The notes under the pieces: model-generated
Seen by the model: only the letters and a program-made list of their open reading frames with translations
The model's database searches: none
Told to the model about the DNA's origin: nothing
Part shown: positions 56,031 to 64,000 of the stretch, piece after piece
How the letters are laid out: every line of letters begins with the position of its first letter
How positions within the stretch are numbered: position 1 is the stretch's first letter
From: Symbiodinium natans
Taxonomy: Eukaryota > Sar > Dinophyceae > Suessiales > Symbiodiniaceae
Direction of reading: 5' to 3'
NCBI GenBank assembly: GCA_905221605.1
Contig: CAJNDS010000602.1
Location: forward strand, 833,001 to 897,000
Length of the DNA: 64,000 nucleotides
Translations under genes and position numbers: made by a program

Positions 56031-57400
56031 CAGAAACAAGCAGATTTAACGTCCCGACGCGACCTCCCGTTTTAGTGAAATCAGCGACCCGAGCCGACCC
56101 GACCTGCCCGTAAGTTCCATGATACTAATTACACCAGTTTAGGATCTATGCAGCCAATCTTTGAAGATTTTCAGAGCCCCGTGCGGAGAATCTGTGTAGC
56201 GTTGTTTGCAGTTTGTTGAACCTCTCTCTCAAGAAAATTGACTTCACGCAGGTGGGAGAACATGTTTTGGAACACCGTCACCAAGAAAGACGTCAGCATG
56301 GTAAGGAGAGCTCGCTTAGTTGCAGGGTTGGAGGTTTTGGGCGAGCTTTGCAGGAGCTTTGCCAGAGCTTTGCAAGGTTTTTAGCTTGTTGACCACTCAT
56401 GTATGAGACGGGCCATGCTAAGCCCCGTGCAGCTCAAGACTCAGATTCTTCATTCTACAGTCTTCTCAATCTTTGCACATCTTTGCACCATCTTGGGCGC
56501 GAAACTAGTTGCAGCCAAAAAAGACCGTGGGAATTTGGAAATGGAAACACAAATAGCCAGCAGTCTAGCAATAGTCATACGACATGACATGAGCATATTA
56601 ATTGAAATCATGCACGCAACAAGGCGGGCGCAAGGTCCAGCCTGCAGGGTTTAGTATCCTGGATTTGGACATGCATCTGGGCCTCTGGAGTCTGCGTTCA
56701 GCAATTGCTTGAGTCGGGAACGAGACGACAGCCGCCATGCTAGCAAGAAGGTATAAATTGCAAGCATCGCGTCAGAACAAAAGCCGTCGATTGTCGCTGG
56801 TCGAGCTTTTGTCCCCCCACGCTGCGCCTTTCCAGATATAGTTAGAGTATGTGGAATAGTCATATGTAACATAGTTGTTGTTTTAGTACTAGCATGTACT
56901 ACATTGGTTACTGGTGTTGGTTTTCATATCATAGCTGTTCGTTAAAGACAGCAGTTTTCTTGTCATGGTCACAACGAGATGGTATTCACCATGCTATTTC
57001 TGTAGCTATAGGTGGATGAGGTAGGTGGCAGCAGCGCAGTCGAGACCATCGACAGCTGTCAGGACATGCGTTGTGTTTTTCGCCCTGCTGACTCTCGCTT
57101 GGTCCTTGATTACAAGCTTCCGGGCTTGCGATGTTGTGCATACCAGTACTCGCTGGCTTCGGAGGCTTCGGGTCTTGGTTTTTTCGGAGTTGCAAACATG
57201 AATGTAGTTCGTGCATCTGTTGCTGCATGGGGTGCGGCATGTGGAGTGACATTGTGTTTTCTCTGAAGGGCATGAAACGACTTCTTCTGATACGTACGGT
57301 CCGGACGCTCCTGGAGGTGGAATTTTGTCCGGCTCTACACGGGGAAGTAGGGTGTCGGTTCAGCAAGAAAGCACCTCAGGATAACAGCTGATTGTTTCAG
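56031..57400. other. Weak coding signal upstream of the ABC-type exons
   Basis: A frame starting at 57012 after GTAGCTATAG|G reads AVETIDSCQDMRCVFRPADS, then RLVLDYKLPGLRCCAYQYSL, and has a GT at 57204. It is splice-bounded but its phase does not join the exon at 57401. Around 56870-56950 a hydrophobic frame (VVLVLACTTLVTGVGFHIIA) could be a membrane helix. Neither is assigned. Confidence 0.35.
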
Positions 57401-57558
57401 GTCGCCAAAGTTCGAGACTTTTTTGTGGTGGTCGTTCAGCTTTGCGCGCAGGCTATGCTACCTGGATCCGCACTGCAATCGAACTGCACTGGCGGACTTG
57501 CATGACGGAGAAGCTTACAAAGATGTGGCTGGATAAGATGCCCGATGGCATTGTTAAG
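57401..57558 (+). CDS. ABC transporter membrane domain (SbmA/BacA or ABCD type), exon a
   Basis: After CTGATTGTTTCAG|G (phase 1) the frame reads ALRAGYATWIRTAIELHWRT and then CMTEKLTKMWLDKMPDGIVK, ending on a whole codon at GTTGTA. The pattern L-x-WR-x-x-[LM]-T-x-x-L-x-x-x-WL is the signature segment that precedes DNPDQRI in SbmA/BacA-like and peroxisomal (ABCD) transporters. The first 15 codons look less membrane-like in this frame than in the frame reading VAKVRDFFVVVVQLCAQ. The exon may therefore begin later, at GCGCGCAG|G, or a 1-base error may be present. The N-terminal helices lie upstream and were not found. Confidence 0.65.
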
Positions 57559-57881
57559 GTTGTATAGTTATAAGGTTAATGGGTTCCAGGGTGTATGTTG
57601 CTGCGTAACCAGACGTCTCAATTTTCTCGTGATATCTCTTAATGTTACTTTGTTACTTGTAGCGGGATGAGTTAGAGCTCCTGGCTGTGCCCAGCAGCCG
57701 AGATACAGCTGCTGAAGCATACTGCTGTCATTTAGACCTCCTCAAAGATGTGAACAACTTCAACTTCCTAAAGCTTGAGCAATTGCACTTGCAATGTTCA
57801 AAGAAAAAAGTGTGTTGACATGCTCTGTGCACCTCCAAAGGGAAACTTGATGCCACCAGGAATGCTCACTTCTTGTTGCAG

Positions 57882-57926
57882 CTGCGCGATGGCACGGACA
57901 TCGACAATCCGGATCAGCGAATTCAG
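57882..57926 (+). CDS. ABC transporter membrane domain, exon b (IDNPDQRI motif)
   Basis: After CACTTCTTGTTGCAG come 15 codons: LRDGTDIDNPDQRIQ. IDNPDQRI is the hallmark of this transporter group. It joins in phase 0 to exon a with the spacing the family shows between the WL and DNPDQ segments. The next base pair is GA, not GT: the intron 57927-58090 begins GAAGAT. Confidence 0.8.
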
Positions 57927-58090
57927 GAAGATGAGGGCTGAAGGTTCACTCTGGGGTTTAGGGCTTCTGTTGTGGTGTATACGGGATGCGAAGGATTGCT
58001 CTTCGGGGTTTGTGGACTTGGGGTTTACGGATTGTAGTGCGAGTAGTGCGACCTTAAGTGACAGGGTTTCAGTTTCAGTTCACGTTTCAG
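57927..58090 (+). other. 164-base GA-AG intron bounded by an 11-bp direct repeat
   Basis: TTCAGGAAGAT occurs at 57922-57932 across the 5' splice point and again at 58086-58096 across the 3' splice point. Removing the interval between the two copies restores IDNPDQRIQ-EDIEHF, the family consensus. The only choice that keeps an AG acceptor gives a GA donor. The interior has TTTAGGG-like words (GGGGTTTAGGG, GGGGTTTACGG). Confidence 0.75.
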
Positions 58091-58150
58091 GAAGATATTG
58101 AGCACTTCACGGCGCAGACGGTCGAGCTCATCTGGGATGCACTGGACTCT
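58091..58150 (+). CDS. ABC transporter membrane domain, exon c
   Basis: Exactly 20 codons: EDIEHFTAQTVELIWDALDS, followed by GTGAGA. ED-x-x-x-F directly after DNPDQRI-x is the expected continuation. It is phase 0 at both ends. Confidence 0.75.
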
Positions 58151-58417
58151 GTGAGATAAATACCTGAACAGATTAAGAAGATACAGTCCAGGCACAGCCA
58201 GCAAAAGCGGAGCGTATGATGTTTTAGTTGTAACCTACCCCCTGCCTCCCACCCCCTTCCCCATCCTCCCCCCTCTCTCTTTCTTTTCTTTTCTCTCCCC
58301 TTCTCTCCCCCGCTCTCTCCTTGTCTCCTCCTCTCTCCCCTCTCTCGCCCCCCACCTTTCTATCTCGGATGACTTCCTCGCAGTGAGGTGCAGTCTTGCC
58401 GGAGCAAGCCTCCTAAG
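58151..58417 (+). other. Intron with strong C/T tract
   Basis: GT to AG intron of 267 bases between exons c and d. A long C/T stretch at 58236-58370 produces an artefactual minus-strand frame. Confidence 0.55.
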
Positions 58418-58573
58418 GATCACGTGAATTATTTCATCGTGTTTGCCTTCGTGGTTTTTACAATGACTCCTCCAAGCTCGCCATTCACACTGGGAGCGCA
58501 CGTTCCTGGTTGGTTTTTGATCTTTCTGATTCTTGGGCAGCGAAGTCTCATGTCTTTTGATTTCAAATGTTTG
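58418..58573 (+). CDS. ABC transporter membrane domain, exon d
   Basis: After GCCTCCTAAG|G, 52 codons read DHVNYFIVFAFVVFTMTPPS, then PFTLGAHVPGWFLIFLILG, ending at GTGAGG. A hydrophobic helix, a short proline loop, then [IV]PGW and a second helix match the layout after DNPDQRI in this family. A GKDLV/EAxFR-type segment and the nucleotide-binding domain should follow. A frame after CATGATTGCAG at 58637 (KTAKDLLVNFRLGVRPL) might be next but is not clear. No Walker A or ABC signature was found before 64000. Confidence 0.65.
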
Positions 58574-61500
58574 GTGAGGTCTTCCACTTACCTAAAGTAT
58601 ATTGTAGCAACTTGGACTTAGCTTCTGCATGATTGCAGAAGACAGCCAAGGACTTGTTGGTCAATTTTCGGCTTGGCGTGCGCCCATTACCTCGGAAAAC
58701 AGAAGCTTTGCCTGCCATGAGCTTACTTCAAAACCTAATGGCCAAGCTTCAAGCTTCAACATGCGAAGCCATTTTGGGACCCGTTGTCTCGACATACAGA
58801 ACATAAGTGCATTGTCGCTTATCCCGTATTCTAGGCTGCCAGTTGCCCGAAGTTCGGATTAGGGTGCAAGACGGAAGTTTCAGACATGATGCCGCTTCCC
58901 AGCCCTAAGTCCGAGGATGCTGCCGCTGAGCATTCAGAGTGAGACCTGCGAAGCCAGGGTTCGGAAAGATTTATCCCACTGCAGTGAGCATGCCGAAAGC
59001 ATTTCGGTATATGGGTCTGCCGGGCTGGAGCAGAGAAGGATCATGTGCTTTGGCTGAGTAGGCAGAGTTCAGAGAGTTTCGTGTTGAGGGAGTTTGAAGA
59101 TGCTTTGAAGCGCTTACCCCTTGAACATCCGTGAATTTTTTTTGCGCTTTCACTTCGCCACTGGTTTGGTCAAGCGGGGGGCCCTTCCCTTTATCTTCCC
59201 TTTATGTCCATTGTGCATCCCCCTGAAGCGCGGAACCAGAAGGGACCACTTGAAGGCTTTGAAGGCTTTGAATGCTTTGAAAGCGAGTTTGAGCTTCAAG
59301 CAATTCCCTCTGCAAAGCTTTTCACGAAAGCTAGCTCCTTCGGAGCTTGCGGGAGTTCTTGTTTACCACTTTGTTGTTGGGACAAACAGCACTCAAGGGC
59401 CTGAATCTCCGATATATCAGGTTTAAGGTGCCGGAAGGGGGGGGTCCCAAACCTCTGGGGAGCGACATGCAAGGAATCTTATAAGGGTGGGGGGGCCCCC
59501 CCCCTTTGGTCCCCCCTCCCCCCTCTAGGTCCCGCATTGTTAACCATTATTTCTGGCAAATTTTGCTATCGCTGTTGCAGTGCAAGTGTCTCCTGCATGA
59601 GCTTGCGTTGTTTGATCTCCGAACTGCAGAACCGGTTCGCATGACAGCAAGCAAACGAAAGGTGTACTAGACGAGCTTGCTTTGTGAGAAGTCAGAAGAT
59701 GTTTTCTATGCATGAAGTCTTTCGTACACATGAAGACTACGTACACGCATGCATCGAACCAGATCTGTCAATATGAGCTTGCATTGCACGCAGCAAGACA
59801 GTGAAGAGTATCCTGTAGGAGCTTGCCTTGCGTGATCTCCAACATTTAGACGAAGCGGTTTGCGTGATAGCAAACAAGCGACGAATGCCCTGGACGATCT
59901 TGCGTTGTGAGATTTCCTAGGATGTGTCCTATGTATGACCTGAGCTCATGTGTAGGAGAGTTTGTGCGACAGTGCCTTCTGTGCCCTAGCTTTCGTTCGC
60001 CCTGCTCTCAAGTAACTTCGCTTTCATGCCAGCAGCAGATAGTAATGTCCAAATGTTTGTCGACCGTGGATATGGTAGACTGCAAGGTGAGCCTTGAATG
60101 CTCCTAGCCCTTGGCCATATCGAACCCAGGTCATCTTTCGGACAACTGAAGCTCGTTCTGCACAACCACATGCAATTGCAAAAGCGCGTTGACATCTTCA
60201 AGGCCATGTTAGACTACGTTCAGTGGATGCTTTTGGACTGCACTTGCGCCTCCCACCGTCATGGCCCCCAGTTCTGCCAGATTGTGTTAGTGTTTAGGGT
60301 TTAGGGCAAGGGTTCCTGGTCCTGGTGTTCCGCATTGAGTTGACAGGGCCTCTGTCGGATCCCTTGCCTTCCATTCACGAAGAACTCACGACAACCCAAA
60401 TGCCAATGGTCCTTCAGGAGTTCCTTTTGATTGGGGGGGGGGTGGAGGGTGCTGGGTTTTCACCTTTCTTTCTTTCTTTCCATCAAGGTCCCTAATCTAC
60501 CAAAGCGCCTCAGCCACGAACAGCGAGTCCGAGACTTCAAAATGTTCAACGCACCCTGTGATCAGATTCCCGACTCTCAGTCCTCCTCTCGACCCAATTC
60601 CCCAGGCTAAGCAGAAGCTTCAAGACATGAAGGGGCATTTGGTTGGCTTTCTTTAGAGAAAGGCTCTTCCACTTCAAATGATTTTCGTATGGGCCCACCT
60701 GCCTGAAATGCCGGTTACTCAGGCTTCCCAACTTCATCTTGCTGCCCTGTCTTTTCCACCAACAAATTGATTTCGGATCCTTCATGCAGATCTCAGGCCA
60801 CTCGGCAGTCACTAGAGCGCCTTCTAAAGCTCTGGGTTGAGAGATTCGGCGAGAATCCTTCCAGTATTTGCAGCTGCAATGGGGGGCTGATGGCAATTCA
60901 ATATATATGGTATCAGAAGACAAGCGAGCTAGCTATTCAGCCATGTTCAGCTATGTTAAGGTTGCTTGTTCAATCTTGTTCCGGTTGAAGCTGCAAAGTT
61001 GCAAGCCATGACGCGACGCAGAACAGGTGCGAAATCCAGACCCTGCCACCCCAACATCCCCCAATTCTGTGATCCAGTGCATGTTCATTCATTTGTTGCC
61101 TCCAGACTCAAACCAAGGGGCCTCCAGCCATGTCATCAGCTGCCTCGCCTGGTTCGTTGACTCTTACGGCTGCTTGGGGCGTTTAAGGCCCCACTCCACC
61201 CCTCCCCTGTCCTAGACGTCACTACGGCATGCACGAGTTTTTTTAATCATGCTCGTTGGTTGGAACATTTGTTTCTCCGGCTTACAAACTGTGAATATTG
61301 AGCATCCTTCCCTGTCAGCGGTCTTGCTTCGTTTTCGGAATGTTTCATGAATAGCTCTCCTGCACATTCCTCCGTACATTTCCTGCAGCTATGAGGCAAC
61401 AACACATGTATTTCCACGTTTGTCGCTAAAGTCGCAACTGGTTCTTGGAGAGAGCTGCCTTCATACTGCAAGGTCTCATTTGCGATTGGCGGGCATCTCT

Positions 61501-62734
61501 GAGCCTTGCAGCGGAGAGCATGGCACTACTTTTTGGCTGATTTTCGAAGTTTTGTGAGAAATTGTGACACTGATCGAGTTTCAGGGCGCTATCGCTAGGG
61601 CCTAATGATTGGCCTAATGAGTCTCCTAGATCATGGCACCCTGTTTTGCATCCGTCTCGGCCCAGAGGGGAGCGACAAAGAAGAAGTAGAAGCAGCAGAA
61701 GACGAGGAGGAGGAAGCGAGGGCAGAGGAAAGGGAGGAAGAGGAGAGGGGAGGCAGAAGCAAAAGCAGTAGAATTAGGAAAACGAGGTTGAAGCCAAAGG
61801 CAATGCAAAGATAGTGTGGGCATGACTGCCATTTATTTGTCGGGCACCCAGAGCACAAGGAACCGAATACTTGAGCTGGAAGATGGTATTGCTTCAGTCT
61901 GCCCGAGCGAAGCGTCGCCGTTGGTGGTTGCTCAGAGGCCGGGTTCAGCGAAAGAATGACAGGCAGATTCAGGTGTCTTGTGTAGAACGGGGTAGCAAGC
62001 TCGGCACGGGTCTTCGTGTATCCTTCTTGTATCCGTCAACTGCTCAACTGCTGCCTGTGTTGCACATCGAGCCCCCCCTTCGGCCGCCGCTAATTCTTCA
62101 TATTGTACAGGACGGGTAGGAAGTAGGAAGTAATTTGCTGGAGGGGCGGGGACGCTTGTTCAGTCTAGAACCAAAAATTCATTTAAAAAAAAACTCCAAA
62201 CCCCTCAGAGTGCTAAAAAAGCTGCAGAATCGAGGAAGGGCCAGGGGGGTCTTAATTAAGGTTCTATGAGAGCTTTATCTCGATTAGAATCATTTCATGT
62301 GAGTTCGCTTGCAACGAAAGCATTGCGCCCGAAGATCTGAGTACAGGTCTGTTGCCGTCCAGAACTTTCGGGGATTTTAGCGGAACATGGAAATCGCTTG
62401 AACTTCATGCAGACGAGGAGAAGACAGCGTTCCGGGCTGGATCTTGGGAGGGGAGGCGAGCGAACGTGTTTGCATATGCATTTTATATATGAGCAAAGGT
62501 CAAAACTATGGTAATTGCGGTTTTATCTTGGCAGGACATTTGCTTGCTGAAGTGTCACAAAACCCTGTAAAACGACGGGGAACACTGAAAAGCGACGCCC
62601 CTTATTTGAGTAGCCCGTAAGACAAAAACCCCTGTAAAGCGATGGGTTGCAGCAAAACCATGCAAGACCCTCAGACGGTTGCTCATACATATATATGGGT
62701 CACCGCCTATAGCGGTTCCCCTGTGTTTTTGCAC
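58574..62734. other. Weak coding fragments; no ABC nucleotide-binding exon found
   Basis: Fragments include 58637-58805, 60488-60655 (two overlapping frames, LPKRLSHEQRVRDFKMFNAP and LDPIPQAKQKLQDMKGHLVG) and a Glu/Arg-rich frame at 61645-61814 that follows GA-rich DNA. A diverged tandem duplication lies at 59578-59940. G/C-run palindromic sequence lies at 59440-59525. 61860-62730 shows nothing I would call. Confidence 0.35.
59578..59940. repeat. Diverged tandem duplication, period about 220
   Basis: TCCTGCATGAGCTTGCGTTG near 59592 and TCCTGTAGGAGCTTGCCTTG near 59810 start parallel stretches. Both share TGATCTCC, GGTTCGCATGACAGCAA versus GGTTTGCGTGATAGCAA, and GAGCTTGCTTTGTGAGA versus GATCTTGCGTTGTGAGA, each ending CTATGCATGA or CTATGTATGA. 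Confidence 0.75.
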
Positions 62735-63145
62735 ATTCCCTTAAACCATCTAACCAAAATCCCTCAAACCATTAAACCATTAAACCATTAAACCATTAAA
62801 CCATTAAACCATTAAACCATTATTAAATCATTAAACCATTAAACCATTAAACCATTAAACCATTAAACCATTAAACCAATGGTTTCCCCCATATGAGAAT
62901 CCCCTTAACCATTAATTAAACCATTAAACCATTAAACCAATGGTCTCCCCCCCAAACCATTAAACCATTAAACCATTAAACCATACCATTAAACCATTAA
63001 ACCAATCGTTTCCCGCTTCTGAAAATCCCCTAAGCCACTAAACTATTAAACCATTAAACCATTAAACCAATGGTGTCCCCCTTATGAAAATCCCCTAAAC
63101 CATTAAACCATTAAACCATTAAACCAATGGTTTCCCCCATATGAG
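62735..63145. repeat. (ATTAAACC)n satellite with interspersed GGTTTCCCCC units
   Basis: Five blocks of the 8-base unit ATTAAACC, each closing with CCAATGGTTTCCCCCATATG or a variant and then AAAATCCCCT. It is a higher-order repeat: a simple satellite plus a 30-40 base spacer repeated several times. Confidence 0.9.
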
Positions 63146-63182
63146 AACAGAAGGGTGCGCTGTGGGGCCTGCGTTTTTGAAA

Positions 63183-63558
63183 CGCTCTTCGTTGAAGATT
63201 CCGTTGTTTGAGGTTGGATGGGCGAAGTTAAGTAGTTGAACTATACTAAGGTTAGATGGGCGTGGTTGACTGTCATACGTTACTGGTTAGGTAAGGTTAA
63301 CTTGATTTCTTATGGTTCATTTTTATAGAGTTTTTTTGTGTAGAGGAAGGGTTTGCTTATAAGCAGTTGGCTTGCTTATAAGCATTGATTCTTTGGGGGT
63401 GGGGGGGGAGGGGGGGGGGCTCTTCGTTGAAGATTCCGTTGTTTGAGGTTGGATGGGCGAAGTTAAGTAGTTGAACTATACTAAGGTTAGATGGGCGTGG
63501 TTGACTGTCACACGTTACTGGTTAGGTAAGGTTAACTTGATTTCTTATGGTTCATTTT
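63183..63558. repeat. Near-identical 140-bp direct repeats, 237 bases apart
   Basis: GCTCTTCGTTGAAGATTCCG at 63182 and 63419 begins two copies that match over about 140 bases with one visible difference (CATACG/CACACG), through to TTATGGTTCATTTT. The spacer ends in a G homopolymer tract, and so does the second copy on its far side. Confidence 0.9.
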
Positions 63559-63735
63559 GAGGGGTGGGGGGGGGGGGGGGGGAGGGGGGGGCGAGGGGGG
63601 GGGGGGGGGGAGGGGGGGGGGCGGGGGGGGGGGGGGGGGGGGGGAGGGGGGGGGGGGGGGAGGGGGGGGGGGGGGCGAGGGGGGGGGGGGGGTGAGGCGC
63701 AGACCCCCCCCTCCCCCCCCCCTCCTCGCCCAGGT
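63559..63735. repeat. Poly-G tract region (G-quadruplex-prone), then C tract
   Basis: About 140 bases of almost pure G with isolated A or C, followed by CAGACCCCCCCCTCCCCCCC. Poly-Gly and poly-Pro frames here are artefacts. Exact lengths may be unreliable in an assembly. Confidence 0.9.
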
Positions 63736-64000
63736 GCCTGGATATATAAAATCTTTAAAATGTAATTGGAACTCCATTGAAATTTTAAAGGTTTCAAGGT
63801 TTTAAAGCCTTTAAATTCCTTTAAAACCTTTAAAATTTAAATGGAAGTCCAATTAAATTTTAAAGGGCGCGGGCCCCCTTTAAAATCTTTAAAATCATGA
63901 AAATCTTCAAAATCTTTAAAATTTAATTGGACCTCCATTTAAATTTACATGGTTGTAAAGGGTTTAAAGCCTTTAAATTCCTTTAAAACCTTTAAAATTT
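63736..64000. repeat. AT-rich TTTAAA-type repeat at the window end
   Basis: TTTAAAGCCTTTAAATTCCT followed by TTAAAACCTTTAAAATTT occurs at 63803 and again at 63965. AAAATTTAATTGGACCTCCA and its near reverse complement also recur, giving a palindromic, 160-base period structure that continues past the window. Confidence 0.85.

Noticed and set aside
55084-56075. Ser/Leu- and Pro-rich frames of 100-190 codons
   Set aside because: Products of CT-rich microsatellites.
63532-63805. Poly-Gly and poly-Pro frames
   Set aside because: Translations of the G homopolymer block.
1-64000. tRNA, rRNA, spliced-leader gene, CRISPR or prokaryotic operon features
   Set aside because: I looked for conserved tRNA loops, the dinoflagellate spliced-leader core and regularly spaced short repeats and saw none that held up. 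A covariance-model scan would be decisive.

Overview
The window looks like nuclear DNA of an intron-dense protist, most probably a dinoflagellate of the Symbiodiniaceae/Suessiales kind. The grounds are: short exons separated by introns whose acceptors are mostly AG followed by G; at least one well-supported intron with a GA donor and one candidate GC donor; scattered degenerate TTTAGGG/CCCTAAA motifs; abundant microsatellites and minisatellites; and supported coding segments all on the + strand. This is an inference from sequence character; no rRNA, tRNA or spliced-leader gene was found to confirm it.

Layout. 0-7 kb: scattered exon candidates on +, including a membrane-protein segment (5.2-6.7 kb), interrupted at 2.09-4.19 kb by a 2.1-kb AT-rich element with terminal inverted repeats sitting in a TA microsatellite. 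8-23 kb: isolated exon candidates of unknown family. 23-26.2 kb: exons of an unrecognised, probably extracellular protein. 26.4-34.3 kb: the clearest gene, a long array of about 17-18 six-cysteine sushi/CCP-like modules after a Thr-rich segment. 36.7-37.8 kb: four exons in phase, possibly its membrane-proximal part. 38-43 kb: two copies of a 26-bp minisatellite element and another minisatellite. 43-57 kb: mostly repeats and GC-rich DNA with weak coding signal. 57.4-58.6 kb: four in-phase exons of an SbmA/BacA- or ABCD-type ABC transporter membrane domain, carrying the motif IDNPDQRIQED across a GA-AG intron. 59-64 kb: diverged duplications, ATTAAACC repeats, G tracts and AT-rich repeats.

The sushi array would act outside the cell in adhesion or ligand binding; the ABC-type protein would act in a membrane. 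Nothing in the sequence links the two. Many 60-130 codon open frames occur on both strands by chance, so except for the sushi and ABC exons every coding call here is provisional and rests on splice-site context, phase agreement and amino-acid character rather than homology. No RNA gene, CRISPR array or promoter could be supported.
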